A DNA stretch of 64,000 nucleotides from Mastigias papua (lineage: Eukaryota > Cnidaria > Scyphozoa > Rhizostomeae > Mastigiidae), in NCBI GenBank assembly GCA_964019165.1, contig OZ025269.1, positions 13,206,422-13,270,421 of the forward strand, written 5' to 3'. The notes under the pieces were generated by a model that saw nothing but the letters and a program-made list of their open reading frames with translations, made no database searches and was not told the origin of the DNA. Both the position numbers and the translations under genes were made by a program. The first letter of the stretch is position 1, and every line of letters begins with the position of its first letter. Shown piece after piece: positions 47,616 to 62,560 of this stretch.

Positions 47616-49964
47616 AATATGAAAAAGAAGTAATATGTTCCTTTTCAAAAAGCAGAAGTTTGGCATATAATGCATATGTTGGCCTTAACTCCTCCTGTCC
47701 ACTCCTATCTATAACCTATAACAGTCCACTCCTTCGACATTCGACTCTGGACATTTTCCCAACCCCCTCCCGCTTATTGAAAATTCATCCGCTTGTTTAC
47801 TTTCAGACTTTGTCAACCCCCATTTATTCAGTGGTCACACGATTGGTCATCAACTGTGGTCACAAGCACAGTTCATTTCCTCTGGAAACAATTGCTGTTG
47901 TTGTTGGTGCAAGCGTTTATGACAAAGAAATGGTTTATGATCACAGGGTAGAATGCTACGTACGCCCTGCTTCAGTAACTACAGTTACTTTGGTTGCTCA
48001 TTGATTTGCTGGCATGGTGAATAGATGCTCACGGCGGTTTATACTGTCAGCAAATTGAAAATCTAGCAGTTGTATAGACTCGTACTTAGAGGTGGGAAAC
48101 TTAAGTTACTGGCCTTACGACCATCGATATCTTTTGGTAAGTAGGTGCTCGAAAGTAGTATTCCCATTAATGCGTTCAATAGAAATGTATTCTGCTAGAT
48201 GCAAAAATTTCACTTGACTTCGATGCAATTTTTGTAGAGATTCCATGCACACAGTCCTAAGTCCGCTCACCATCTGGTTGCTGTACGTGTATTGTTTGTA
48301 TTTTGCGCGCGGATGATCTTTATGTCATGGCATATTCGCCTCCGCAGGCAGAGTTTTCTCTTAAACAAATAAAGGTCAAACCCATTACTGATATCAGCCT
48401 ATATTTTATCTGAAATCGTTTTTAATATGTTTGATTATTAATTGTCACCGCTCATTTTATGCCTTAGGCCATCTATTTCTCATTATACGCACACTTGATT
48501 TTTTGCGCGCGGAGCAGCTTAATTGAGTCGACATCTGTCCAGTCAGTAAAATTATAGTAAATATCAATATATCATCCTGATAATTTATAAATTTTGTCTG
48601 GTTTTATTAGACTATCTCTGGATAGTGTTGTATTTATTTAGTCAGAGCAACATGTATTTTGTCACTACTCGCTTATCTAATTGCATTGACCATATTAATT
48701 AAGAAAGCTTAATGACTTCTTTCATCAGGTCAATATTTAATGATACGGTAGCCCTCTTCTAAGTTTATTGACAAGGCAACTAGTTGGAATTATTACAGTT
48801 TGTATGCAGTGGCAGTCAGAACTATGTAGCTAAAAGAAAATTCTGTAACCAGTTTAGTAGTATGGATAATGCCAGACTTAGAGACTTGGGATTTCATTGG
48901 GTTGTGCCCCTTTTAAAGGACCTCGCCCCTTGGGGACCACTCCCCTTGGTACTGTACAATGACTTATAATAAAAGGTGTGACCAGGGATTGTGAAAGGGG
49001 TCATGGGGGGCTTTAAAATCCCCAGAGAACACTTTGTTGGCAGCACTTGTTTCTTTGTTGACAAATCCTCTGATTTCTTCCCAAATAATGCAGTTTTTCA
49101 GCGCATTTTGCAGCTTTCACAGATATCCCCAATAGGTACATAGCATTCTGTTGGCAATATTAGATGTGTATTAAAGAGTGTGGGCTGTGCTATCAGAAAC
49201 CACACTGAGTTCTTGGCTTCCATGCTTACATCATTGGCAGATTTTTCTGCCATGCTCCTTCAGAAGCATCACCTTCACAATGACCTTAGATGTCACTAAA
49301 AGGTGATATACACCAATGATATGAAAAAGCACAGAATTATACCTAAAGGTTACTGTATTTACAGATGTCAAAGTTAAAAATTTATGCTAAAAATTAATTA
49401 CTTTGTTGACACTAGTAAACTTATTGACTATGTATTTTCCTTTTTCTAGTGTAAAAGAAAGTTTAATAGTAATGATGGTAGTTGCCAGTATACTACTTGA
49501 GTTGAAAATATTTTGAAAAATGAGTCCTTAAGTGATATAACAGTTTTGTGTTTGGAGTACTCAAAAATTATGAATATTTTGGTTGTTTGCATGTCAAACC
49601 TCAGAACTACACATTTACAAGTGATACCTACAGCATGGAATAGCATAAAATAGTATCTAGTTTTAAAATATTCAAAAGATTAAATATGTGCTTTCCATAT
49701 GAGGTGTATCCTGTTTGTTTTTTACAAGAAATTCAATAGTCACTAGGTAAATTTCAGGTTGCCATGAAAAGGTAGGAATCTGCTCTGTCAACACTTTTGT
49801 CGGGAAATTTAAAAATTGGCCTTTACTTGTACTAATACCTAGGTAAAAACACTGAATGGATGCATGTCCAGTCAGTAATGTCAAACAAATTTTGCCAAGC
49901 CTCTCCAGTAGTAGCTGTCTGCTTTGATTTTAAAATGCAATGTTCTTCTAGATTATACAAAACC
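47616..49964. other. Intergenic, upstream of the asparaginase gene
   Basis: No gene supported; the frame at 47,660-48,004 has no recognisable domain. An acceptor-like TTCTTCTAG at 49,943-49,951, shortly before the chosen start codon, suggests a non-coding 5' exon further upstream. A G/C-rich patch near 48,895-49,025 looks repeat-derived. Confidence 0.35.
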
Positions 49965-52900
49965 ATGTCTCAACTTGATGAAAGAAGATTAAGTATCAGA
50001 GAAAATGCTTCCCCGAGAGTCCTTGTGATATATACTGGCGGAACAATTGGGATGAAAAAGGACCAAGACCTAGGTAATACAGAGCTATTAAGTTGCAAAA
50101 CTGAATCTGAGTTTCATTTTGTTTGTATCTTTTTTAAATAATTTCTATGGGCCTTCTAACATCTTCATATTAGCTTAAAACGCATTAGCATTCACTGCTT
50201 GAAGCTAGAGGCTCATAGAAGTCTGCCAAAGTGGAGTTCACATGATTAACTAAAATGTTCTAAAAAACATAATGCACCAAGAATCAGCCTAGCAGAGTGT
50301 GCAATACCTAAACAACATTAAGCCTAAAAGTGAATTTTCTTGTCTTCACTATTTTATTTCCAAAATATTAAGAATGAGTGAGACTTTCCACTTTTTGTAT
50401 GAGAGTGATACATGGCTCAAATGCACATTGCATGAAACTTGAGGGCTATGAGAAATTGTACAAATTCAGTCCAATTACCATATTTCCTCCAATATATGCT
50501 GTGACATTTATTCTAAAACCAGATGTTTGGATGCTGTGTTCAACAGAGGGCAGAATTGACTAAAACATGAAAATGATGTTAAAACAGACTTTGAACTTAG
50601 TTTTCTTTTCCCAAATACATAACAAATGATAGTGGGACAGGTGTTTTAAAGTTCAAAAATAATGTATTCATGGTATGAAAAACTTTTAGAGAATTTCATA
50701 AGTTGTCGAAGAATTTCATTAGTTGTGGAAGAATTTCATTGTGGAAGAATTTGTTGAAAGGAAACAAGTAAAACTAATGTAAGCAATTTGTTATTTTGCT
50801 TGGTAGTTTTTCTAATGAACATTAATTCTCAAGACTCAGCATTTGATAGAGGGAGGTGCTTATTACCAATGGTTGGCTAGATGTTTTTTTGAAGAAATGC
50901 AATACTTGACATCTGAAATGTTGGAAGTCTGAAAATACATGCTGTTTTATTTTAAGTTTGATGTCAGATTGTTGTTGTCTGATCTTGCATATTTGGTAGT
51001 TAGTATTTCTAAGTATTGTTAGACTGAGTGACTAAATACTGACAATTATGCATAGATATGATGTGTTGATGGAAGTTTGCCAGACTATGCAGCATGCAAG
51101 TTGGTCACTGACCTTTGAGTATGAACTGATCAATTTACTGATTTTTATAAGATGAATTCTTCAGTAACTGATTGACTAGATGACTAGATGACTAGCTGAT
51201 TGTGATTGATTCTATGAACTGACTCACTGGCTAGCTAACTCTCTAACCATCAGAATAACTAGTGAAACCTGTTGCCTGATTAACTATGTTTTCTTCCTTA
51301 GTGAATGAGTATATCTGCATGGAAGCTGGTTTGAATTTATCATTTTGACTAAATTTTTTTATATTTCTGTATTGACAGATAAGCTCTGTTATGCAACTAA
51401 TAGATTGTAGTTACTAGGCAATTGGCTATATTCTGGTTGATAAGTGATAACTCCTTTCAGGTTATGTTGTTCAACCAAATTACTTTGCCTGTGCACTAAA
51501 AGAGCTGCCAATGTTTTATGACAAATCATATGCTGAGCAGAACCAATTTTTTGGTCACAGTCAAGTATACCTAGGATTCCCAGAACTTGTTATGCCGTAA
51601 GTTCATTTACAGTCATTTGTAGTATATGGAAAAAAGAATCTGAACATCACCCCCCCCCCACATAGAAACCACATATAAACTCATGGCCCCATCCATGATC
51701 AATTGCTCTGTTTTGCAGTGATGATTAATCTCAGTTCAGTTTATATTGCATATACCCTGGAATCAAAAACAAACTTATGTCTTCTCTCATAAATGTGACT
51801 GTTTTAAAATAATTCTCTATCATCCTCCAAATTATTCCTATTTTGTGTCAGGTTCTGTTTCTCATGATACTTTTCTATCCTTCCATCTCATGTCTTTGAC
51901 AATCTCATCTGTATTTATGAACTCAATTTATTCCCCATGTTTCTTTATGATGAGAACTTTTTTTCATGATTGTTCCATTAGTATTTCAAGATTAGGGAAG
52001 AGAATATTTTACTACATCAAAGAGCAAGAGAGGATCATTGACTCTTCCAACATGTCAATGGATGACTGGTTAAGCATTGCTAGAGATGTTAAGCTATATT
52101 ACAAAGATTTTGACGCATTCATAATTCTGCATGGAACAGATACTTTGGCATACACTGCCTCATCCCTGGCTTTTATGCTTGAAAACCTTGGAAAAACTGT
52201 CATCTTGACTGGTGCCCAGGTATAAAGAGACCTTATGTATTTTACTGAGATCCTGCAATGAGTATTCTGAGTGTCTAACTGACAGTCACTTTTATTGTTT
52301 AGTCATATAATTTTGTTGTAGTACCTGTTCATCAAGCAAATGATAGTAGTTCTAGAGACCAATCTTTCAACTTTTATTAAAAATAGGATTTTCACAAAAA
52401 TTGCATCATTATAGCAATGAAAATTATTAGTTTTTTGGAACCCAATAATTTTTAGTTCACACATGTTTCATATTAGTCCCATGCTCAGGAGCATTAGTGC
52501 TCTATATTGCCTCAATATTTATTCATATTTGCATTTTGCTACCTCCAAAGTGATTTAATTGAATAATTGACTTACTCTCAAGCTTTCCAGCTTTAATTGT
52601 TTATTGGCTTTGCCAGGTGGATATTTGTGAAGTTTTCTTTTATCCATTGGTACTGAAAGTCCAATTTATATTTCTCTGATTTATATCCTTTAGATTCCAA
52701 TCTTTGAGCAAAGGAATGATGCTAGAAGTAATTTTATTGGCTCACTTGTCATTGCTGGACACTATATCATACCAGAGGTAAAGCAGTCATTTATATTCTC
52801 TGTATTGTTTGACAAGAAAGTTGTTTTGTGTATAGCCGTACAGGATGGGGGACCCAGAAGCCAAAGCCCTGCACAAAAGTTGCATAGAGAGGCAGCATCT

Positions 52901-55900
52901 CTGTGAAAAAGTTTGATTAGCTGAACAGATAATTGTATATGTACTAGTTCATGCATTCTCAGTTTTGTTTATATTAGTATAATAATAATACTAAACGTTA
53001 TTTTTACTTATGATTGTTGTTTAATTGTTACAACAAGGAATCAAGTTACTGGCATATAAATATAAAAGGCAAGCAGAAAATATGTTAAATGACAGCCTAG
53101 TTATGTTTAAATTCCCTTTGGTAAAACATAACCGTATAGTTATAATAAACAGTAGACTCCTGATAACTCAAACCTTCAAAGGACTAAGGAAAATAGTTCG
53201 AGTTTTTGGGGTTTCAAGTTTTTGGTGGTTCGGGTTATTTTTATATGAAAGTTCTGCGCAATAGAATGCAGTATTGGTTCAACTTAAAGAATGTTCAAAT
53301 TATCGGTGGCTTTATTTTCAGGATTCTAGTGTAGTTATATTTTCAGGCAGTGCAATTCCCCATTAATGTGCACTGCCGACTAGGTGCGTTGTTGAGTTGC
53401 GCTCGCTATTATTCACAATGATACATATCTCGACATCATTATCCATTCAATTCCGGCTTTACCAGGAACACCTGCCAATGCTCCATTTACTTACAGTTCT
53501 CCTCCTTTTTAGTAGAAGGGGTGCTTGGTTTGTAGCATTTTGTAGTGAAGGCTGAAGATAGAACTATATGGAAATGATTTTGTCTTGCAGCAGTTAGTGT
53601 CTGGAATAAGAATCAAAATCTCTTCTGAGTGACATTCCGATGTCATCCTGACATCATGATCAACCTTAATAAAAGAAACTGCTTATATTATACTATGGAA
53701 AACTTGTATGTTATATGAAGGAAGATGAGCACCATATGTGAATCATTGTAAAAAATTGCTCGTGCAACTCAAATAAGCACTACTAGTTCGGCAACTTGCG
53801 CTAGTTTAAATATCGCATTGCCTGAAAATATTAGTACATCCTAGGCGTTGAGCTAATTTTTGCTAAGGGGGCCCAGGAAATATGAAACGCTGAAGATAGA
53901 ACTATATGAAAAAATTTGTGTTAAGGCCATTAACTTGTGGAATAACAGGCATAAAAATTGATGATAGATGAATACTGTCGTTACCCAATATGTTTCTTAA
54001 TGATGCTTGATTTGCATTTTATCAAGGCATCGATGTGTCATTGCAATTGGGTTCATATTTCTATTTAAATCTCCCCATCTGTCAAATTTGTGGATATGTA
54101 GGTCAGGAGATTTTGAACACGATCACTTACTATAGAAGTATTGCTTACTATTTTGCAGAAACTCAAGTTCAATTTTACTGTTTTCATCAGTCAATTTATA
54201 TTGATACACCATAACACTGTTGTTTCTTGTTGTCCCTTTATGCCTTATTTCAACATTATTCTCATCCCTATATCACACTAGGTGGCAATATACTTTTCAA
54301 ACAAATTGTTGCGAGGTTGTCGCAGTGTGAAATTAAGTACTTCTGATTTAGACGCATTCACATCGCCAAACCTTCCACCGTTGCTAACAATGGGTATCAA
54401 TATTGAAGGTAAGCCTTTATGTGAGTTTTGGGGAGTTAAACATTTTGGTCATATAGATTCCTTGTCAGACCTTTGAAAAAAGATCGCCAGAGTCTTGTTG
54501 CTTCTTCAGTACAGCAGTTCATATATGCATGCGTGCATTTTTACGTAAAGTACAATAATGCTTTTTTACAAAGGCCATAACCTTCTGGGCTTCAAAGCTA
54601 ATGTAGACCTATAAACTTAAGATTAGAAAATGAAATATATGGCCTCTATGCAATCAGGTAAACAGGCTGCAAGATTTTTATAGTTGCCCTCTCTTTGCAT
54701 AGAAGTGTTTGTAAAAAAATAAATCTAGCATATTGTCTGTTCTTTCGTGATCTCTTTTTGAATTTGTCTTACCCCAGCAGGCTATTGTAAGTCTACATGA
54801 AGGCTGTCCTGTACATGAGTTGCCTTGCATGTGGAGGATATTTTGCCAGTATTTTAGTTGGACTTGGTAGCATAAGTTTAATATTGTCTATCATATCTCT
54901 CACATGTTCCTTCTCTCAAAACGAGTTTAGGATCTCATAGGTTAATATGCTATAATTGCTTGATATGCGTGAAATTATTATGGTTGAAATGCATGAAATT
55001 TGTTTGTAGATGTTTGAAAACTATTTCTTTTTCGTGTTGCTGCGGCATGGTGTACGTTGTCACCAGTGAAAGTGCTTGTCTGTTTACTTACTTACTTCAT
55101 GGATGATGTCATAGCGCCATGGTTGTTTTTGTGGAGCACGCTGGTATACACTAGAAATGCGTGGTGTGCACCATGCATTACAGCAGACATGCACTAGAAC
55201 ACAGCGTATATCGTCTACTTGTGCAGAAGTGGTTGCCTTGTATCTAAACGTATATTTATATAGCCATTACAAAGTAACACGCTTAAAGACAGAAATACAG
55301 AACAAACATAACGTAACACGCAATATACTTGAAAAATAGAAGACAGGCTGCGCATTCAGCGTTTATGTAGACCATGATTGGTACATTTCATGAGTAATTT
55401 CAGTTCTGAATATTGTCTGGCTTTGTCTCTTGATATCATCTTAGTAGCTCATCTTAGTAGCTTTACGTTTCTCTCTTTGCAGTAAAATGGGACAATGTCT
55501 TTCGCTCGAAGTCAAGTAGCGAATCCGCTTTTAAAATATGCGACCGAATGGACAAGAATGTTGGAGTACTTCGTTTATTTCCAAGCATACCAGCTGAAAT
55601 TGTAGGTAGATGATATCAGTTAGTAGGAGAGCTTACTTGTTATATTTATATCATAAACAGCATTCAAAGATGACGTAATCCCATGGATCACTCGAATCAA
55701 TCTTGGACATGGGTATTTCTTTATTCTGAGATGTCTTATCAGCATATTTGAGCTGGAGGATATCAGGGGTTGAAAATTCGTATACCTGGGTCGTAGTTTA
55801 ATGTTTTTATCAATTTGCATAGAGCCTTCTTTATGGAAACTATGTATTGCTATGCTGATGAGAAAATATTGTTACCGCCATGTATATGTTTGCATATGCA

Positions 55901-58900
55901 GTTCGAATTTTTTGTGCTACTAGATATGTTCCCATTTTCCCATCTTGATTTGGATGATCCTATGTGGTGTATTGTCAAAATGAATCTGGACCTTTGAGAT
56001 AGTAATATGATGTATTTTGATAGGCAGGATGCTACCTTCGAGCTTTCATATGATATTTTTGGTCTCTCAATAACACTTTAGTGGCCATTTTGGTATCGTG
56101 TATATCTCATAGATACATAAGGTTGGCCTTTCAAGGTTAGGCATCTTTTTGTTAGCCTCTATTGCATTTTTCTGTAATTTGATTTGGTTTAGGACTTTGA
56201 AATTTACCGGGTATTTGCTTATTTTCCTGTTATACCCGAAGCCTGGTTGACTGGTTGTAGACAACAAAGGCCATTGGCTCTTTTATCTTTAAAGAGACAA
56301 CGGAAAAGTCTATGCTTGGTAGCCAACATATGTAACCAAGTGAAATGTCGTCATTTTAAATTTCATGGTTATCTATTATTATTAGAAAAGAGCTATCATA
56401 ACTATTGGCAATGAAATTTTCACATTTGATCGCAACAGGTCTCATTTTAGGTTAACAGTTTTCTTAAGCATCCAATGCAAGGAGTCGTTATTGAGACATT
56501 TGGAGCTGGAAATGTACCATCTAACCGACCTGATTTGATGAATGAGTTTAAAATTGCATCAGAGAGAGGCGTCATTTTGGTTAATGTCTCGCAGTGTTTG
56601 AAAGGCTCTGTTAGTGATGCATACGCAGCTGGCAAAGTAGGTAGTGCATTATTTGCTTTCCCTCAGCTGTTTTCGATTATCTAGCTTGCTTTTTGAGAGT
56701 GATGTATCAGTTGGCGTAATATAGTACTTAGCGTGGTACATACAGGACCCGTAAAACCTACAGAATTAGCTAATTTTGGCTAAAGTTAGGGAAGACTTGG
56801 ACTTGTTGAGGATCTTGAATAGTTGGAGAAGCTGGAAACTGTTATGTAATTCTTGTTTTTGGTCTTTTTATGGGTAATTCCCTGCAGCTATCTTGCACCA
56901 AAAGAACTCCGAGTGATGCTATTTTGCCTAATTATGAAGTCTACTTAACTTTCAAATAATATGTCCCTTTTATTTTAATTTTTGACGAATATTCATTATT
57001 TTTGTTGTTAAGCACATGCACTACAAATCACTTGAACTGCCTGGAATTTACTACGATTGTATCATTGATAAAAGGGGTAGCAGGGGAAGCAGGTCAGAGA
57101 AAATCTTCTGATTTTAAGAATAGTCAGAGAAAAATGTCAAGGGAAAGTCAAGGACTTTTATTTAGAGGGTGTTGTACGAGCCGTGGTTTGGTCATAGAGT
57201 AATAGAATTTATATTGAGAGTTTTTGCCTTTTCATCATATCAACTGGATGAGCATTAAAAATCAGGGTGGATTTTACATCTTTCACAACTTTGAACAAGG
57301 GATGAAACACGACCATATTAGACTACAGAAATTTTGTCCTCACAGATATTTTGAAGATTTTTGCTTATTTCATAACTTTAAGAACCAGGTTGGCAGAGAA
57401 CACATGAACATGATTAGTAGAAACTAAACTGACACTCAGTTGCCCATTAGAAACGTTGATGTATGAATAATGAATGTTTCCTTACGTCACGCTCCGCCAC
57501 ACTGTTGAGAGCGCCCAGAAACAGTAGATGCTTCACAGAATAATATGAGACTTCATACGGTGTATCATGATCAGTCATGGTTTGAACTGTATGTATCATG
57601 ATAGATCACACATCATAGTGAAGTTACAGAAGATATTCTCTTACAGGTGTTTTTTGAGTTAGGCGTGCTACCAGGCTACGATATGACGACGGAGGCTGCG
57701 CTTGCAAAGCTCTCATATGTGCTGGCGCTGGATAACCTTTCCTTAGACGACAGAAAAGAAGTTAGTTCTTGTGTCTCCTAATATTTATATAATTATAACG
57801 ATTCGAAAGGTTCACTCCAAATTTTTTCCATGTATGTCGTGAGCAAGTTAGAGACTCAAGCATAATATATATTGCCCACAATAATTGATTGCCTTAGCAG
57901 ACCACTGCTGCTTGTTTTAACATTCTTCTGTTCTTTATATTATATAATAAACTTTGGATACTCACACTGTATTTTTGTGAACAATCCCATGTGATATCAG
58001 GATCTACACCAACTATATCAAATTATCACATTTATGTATATTATATCAATGTCTACGTAAACTGCAAAGGCTATGTGGTCAAATTTCCGTATTGATAAAT
58101 ATCTCAAGTGCTTACCTACACTATAAAGTTTTAATTTTTATCTGTTGTTGAAGAATAGTGGTTGCTTTTGTTTGCATGGTGTCTGTAATGTTTGTGCACC
58201 AACATTTAGAAAAGTTGAGAAGTTGAACTGTGATGTCAGTGTTATCGGAAGCAAATTTGCAGAATCTTTTTCTCTCTTATACAGTAACCTTTCGTCCTAT
58301 GTTCTCTAGATGATGCTAACGAATCTGCGTGGAGAGATGACTGTTGACAACGAACAGCAGTTCCGTTTAAAAGAAGGAAAGTTTGTAAGGACTGTTGCAG
58401 CTGCACTGAAAATTGGCTCTGAAAAGGTGAGCAAGAGATAGTTTTACTGTTTTGACGCGTTCGCAAAGGTTTTGCAAAGCTCTTTCACTTTTTCTTGTCC
58501 TAGCAGTTGGAGGAATAACTAGTACATGACATGTTGATAAAGGATATTATTTTCGTAAACAGTGTTAGAGAGCATCCTGAAAATATTTACACCCAAAATT
58601 GTCATATTTTTGATCAACCCACCCATCCTGTACGTGTGAATACGCTTTTGCCTTTACCCAACTACCCCCCTGTGTGAGCGTACCAAGTTTTTTATCAATA
58701 TTTCTTGAAAAGTGATGTCCATTTTAAGCAACAGCTTTTCTCATATTCAGTAAAAAATAAATCAAATTCTCGATTTTTCTGAAGTAATTGCTGCTGTATT
58801 TCACATTGTGCCTTTTTCCACATTTTCCCTCGGCTTACACAATGGGTTGGCCTTTGCCAACCACCCGCCCATTCGGTTGGCATGAGTACGCTTTTGACCT

Positions 58901-61151
58901 CACCCACCCATCGATTCTCAATGCATACGCACTTTCGTGATGGATCCTTCAGGAATTTAGTGCTTTTGCCTAATTATGATATTGACCTCGTGTGAGATAT
59001 CTCCCTCTATTGTTATTCCCTGCCAGCTCCAGGGTGTTGCCTAAGAAGACTACTACTTTGCAGAATTCTGAAATTCGATCATTTTAGACGATATTTAAGT
59101 ACAAAAGCGTCCTCTTGATCCTATCAGAATCTTCTTTCTTCTATGCAGTTTAACAGTTCACGAATTTTTACCTGGAAAGTAGGATTTATGCTGTCTTTTT
59201 TAGGCAATTGAGGCAATTATTGTTTTGTAAAGACAAAAGGGTTTATGAAAAACTGTGAAGCACTCGACGTACAAAGTCATGGTTCGCAAATTCGAGTCCC
59301 CCTCGGGTCATTCATTTTCTTGCACTTTCACTTCACAATTATTGTTTTAGGAAATGGACAGCTTACGTAGAGCGCTCCTCCCAATTTTCTTGTGCTGTGC
59401 TGCAAAATCCGGTGACATTATCGCTTTAGATGACTTGCTGTCACAGGGAGCAGATGTTAATAATCCTTCAGATTATGATGGGAAGAGCTGCTTGCATATT
59501 GCCTGCGCAGAGGGCAATGTTGAAATGGTTAAGCACCTACTCAGTATTGGAGCGTCAGTTTATGTAAAAGACAGGAGAGGAAGAGTACCCCTCTTTGATG
59601 CAATAAGGTATAGTACTTATAAATGCGCCTTGAATGCTTCCTTGTGGTGGCACTGTGTCACCTAGGTCCATTACACAAATGTGTATGTGATGGCCAAACT
59701 ATTTGCAATTCAATTTTTTATGAATACTTAGCATTTTCCTAACTTTTTCTTTCTGCTTTATTTTTCTATCTACCTGTCACTTATCATTATATAATGCTCA
59801 ATACTCTGATTGGTTTTAGACAAAAGGGGTGCTTTAACGTGTTAATATCTTTCCACTTTTTCATGTAGTATTGGAATGAAAGATGTATTGTCTATATTGA
59901 AGAGCCCTTCAGAATGTGTGATAGTAGCCAAATATCCTCATAATTTACTGAAAATGATTTATGAGTAAATCATGAAGTGATTTCACATTCCAAACAGTTA
60001 CTAATTTTAACCAGCTGTTATTTGTTAGAATGACCGATAGCTTAAACTGCTGATTTTCCAAATGACCTTACAGTTAAGCACTTTTCTCTCAGAAATAAGC
60101 ACAAAGAAGTTATGAAAGTTTTACTCAAAAGTGGAGCCCATTTTCTTCCTAATGATACTGAAGTGCTCCGTGAACTATGCATTGCTGCTAGCAAGAATGA
60201 CATAGAAAGCCTGAAGTTGTGGAGAATGGCCGCCGTGGACTTAAACATGAGCGATATGGATGGGAGAACACCATTGCATTTTGTAAGTTAGTTTGCAAGT
60301 ATTTGATATTTTTTTTGTTTGTTATGAAAACATGATTTTATTTCTATACTCATTTTTTATATTTAACCTAGTACAAGGACTAGTGCTGATAGTTCCTTTG
60401 TTTTGGAACTATTTTTGACGCATTGTTGTACTAGAAGTCCCTTAATAGTTTTTCAATTTTAACTGCACAGTTAGCACTATTTAGACGTCATGTAAGTTGT
60501 TCGGCAGGATACCGCAGACATTGCATGTTTCAATGCAAAAGTCTCTATGAAATATTGCTACATACCCTGAGCACAGTTCATTCGGATTGGGCGGCTCTGA
60601 ATGGACCTGACTTCCTAATTATTGATTTTCTGCAGTGGCAGAAATATTCAAAAGGGAAAAGTTTCTTGCAGATTTTGCCCTTGTTACTACAAATCCCTTA
60701 AATTTTTTAGTCTTCTAGAAGTAGGTTTGTTATAAACTAGTTGCTTATAGAGAACGTGTATTCTTTGAAAGCTTTGGTTGATAAATGTCCCAGCCATATT
60801 CGTGTTCCAAATCATCCACACTAAACATTCAACATACAGACTTTGTGGTGATTGTATATTTTGGGACCAAGTAGGCTTTACCAATGATATATACAGGATA
60901 TTATTTGCTCGTAGGCCGTCATGCGTGGTAACATTGACGTAGTGCGGTATTTGGTGAAAGATGTTGGTCTGCATGCCACCAAAGAAGATATATTTGGAAA
61001 TACCCCGTTATCAAATGCAAGGAAATTGCGCTCGCAAGATATCATTGACATATTGGTTGAAACTGACGGTATTCTTGCAAGAGATATTGGAACAGATGTC
61101 AAGGACACTAACATTGGTTCACCACTCCATATAGTGCCTTACTCCAATTAG
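49965..61151 (+). CDS. ASPG: Asparaginase with ankyrin repeats (ASPG-like)
   Basis: Predicted cytosolic L-asparaginase (asparagine to aspartate plus ammonia); mammalian ASPG is also called 60-kDa lysophospholipase. Exons: 49965-50073, 51461-51596, 51982-52219, 52694-52777, 54282-54408, 55483-55601, 56451-56636, 57647-57760, 58310-58426, 59351-59607, 60093-60282, 60915-61151; 637 codons plus TAG, frame kept throughout. Catalytic motifs: YTGGTIG with the nucleophile Thr27, DSSNM near 102-106, HGTDT at 132-136 (Thr134-Asp135), LTGAQ at 157-161 and [14 protein letters not shown] from 287. About four to five ankyrin repeats occupy roughly residues 420-610 ([40 protein letters not shown]). Length and order match animal ASPG. 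An in-frame ATG at 49860 exists, but an acceptor-like TTCTTCTAG just before 49952 and the family's short N-terminus favour 49965. Confidence 0.9.
50691..50759 (+). repeat. 20-bp tandem repeat in ASPG intron 1
   Basis: GAATTTCATTAGTTGTGGAA occurs twice, with a shortened third copy and a partial fourth. Confidence 0.8.
53150..53240. mobile_element. Possible pogo/Tigger-like MITE end
   Basis: CAGTAGACTCCTGATAACTC, followed by repeated GGTTTCAAGT / GTTCGAGTTT strings, resembles the end of pogo-type elements, which insert at TA. No matching opposite end was found. It lies in the intron between ASPG exons 4 and 5. Confidence 0.35.
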
Positions 61152-62178
61152 TATCATTTAATTTTATTATTTAATACTCTGGTTTTGTAGATGTAAGTAT
61201 GAATTACGTGTATTTTATATTTATGATAATTGTTTACTACCAGATGAGCAGATACTATTCTCAATATTGATAGCTGTATAGGACTCTTGCTGCCAGGAAA
61301 AGTTATTTTGTAGCTATTGTCTCCAGTCTAATGTTATGACCAGCATGTTACAACCATTGTTCACTTTAAGGTATTGGAAGGAAGCATTTCAGGTAATCAC
61401 ATACAGGAGTCTAAATGATTTGTTTTGTATCTACAGTGGTTTTTTAGTATCGCTACTTCTTTGGACCAATTAGGTGGTTTGCTTGCTATACGTTTGCTAT
61501 TATTTGTTAAATACTTAAGATTTAGCACCAACTATGTATGAAAAGGTAAGTCATGTACAGTGAAAACAGGCTTACTTTATTCATGGTTTACGAAGAACAA
61601 GATCATTTGCTGTGATTGAAGTGTGCTTCTCAACACTGACCTGTATCTTTTCAAAGCTATTCTGGCTTCTGTATCAGATTTTGCAATTGGAAACAGGATT
61701 AATTTTGTTTGTTTTGTCACCTTGTGACATTGAACCGTACTCAGTGAGCACAAATTTTTTGAAGTGAACTTTTCTGGACCTTATTGCATCATTAATCATT
61801 ATCGACGATATAGGTAAATTGAAAGTGATGAATATGTGTAAACGAATGGTTTATTGTGTGTTTTGTCATTACACCTGCTATGTTTATGAGGACGTTTAGT
61901 AGCCCATCCCGTTTTATCAATATTGATAATATGTTTGTACCTTGCAATATGGTCTCATTGTACTTGGTAGGTATGTATTTGTGCATTACTGGGGTGCAAT
62001 GTCAACATCAGCTTGCTAGATTCTATCAGTTGTATATTACTTTTATATTGTTGGAGGAGATTATAATTCAAGCTATCGACTTTATGGGTACGATCCGCAT
62101 TTTCATGCTTTTTCATTCACACAATGCATGTCTCACAGAACCAATGGACATAAGAGTTTTTTATGTTTACATATGAAC
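61152..62178. other. 3' flank of the asparaginase gene
   Basis: AT-rich sequence without a recognisable gene. The frame at 61,856-62,176 has no domain. No AATAAA was seen shortly after the stop codon. Confidence 0.35.
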
Positions 62179-62331
<153 letters not shown>

Positions 62332-62334
62332 TAG

Positions 62335-62560
62335 CAGGACCTACTTAAACTTCCTACGTAACAATGGGGTTACAATAGTACAATAGGTGTTACCCAAGAG
62401 AAGCCTGCTTATTATCAATTGTTCCAATAATAAAGCGCAATTGAGAGAGAGAACGCCTTAAGTGCGCTTTACTGCTGGAGCAATTGTTAATAAGCAAGCT
62501 CCCTCTTGGTAACACCAATTGTAACCCCATTTGTTATGTAGGAAATTTAAGTAGGCCCCG
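62335..62560. mobile_element. Fold-back MITE with ~100-bp arms
   Basis: The two halves are inverted copies. The left arm runs AGGACCTACTTAAACTTCCT, then AACAATGGGGTTACAAT, GGTGTTACC, GCTTATTA, CAATTG and AAAGCGC. The right arm gives the same blocks in reverse complement, ending in GTAGGCCCCG. The central loop holds GAGAGAGAG. It would fold into a long hairpin. Target duplication is unclear because the left flank is the TA tract. Confidence 0.75.

Noticed and set aside
47660..48004. 114-residue open frame upstream of the asparaginase gene
   Set aside because: No domain, no splice continuation, low-complexity composition; judged chance.
59250..59320. TTCGAGTCCCCC string resembling a tRNA T-arm
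   Set aside because: No matching acceptor stem, D-arm or anticodon arm could be drawn.
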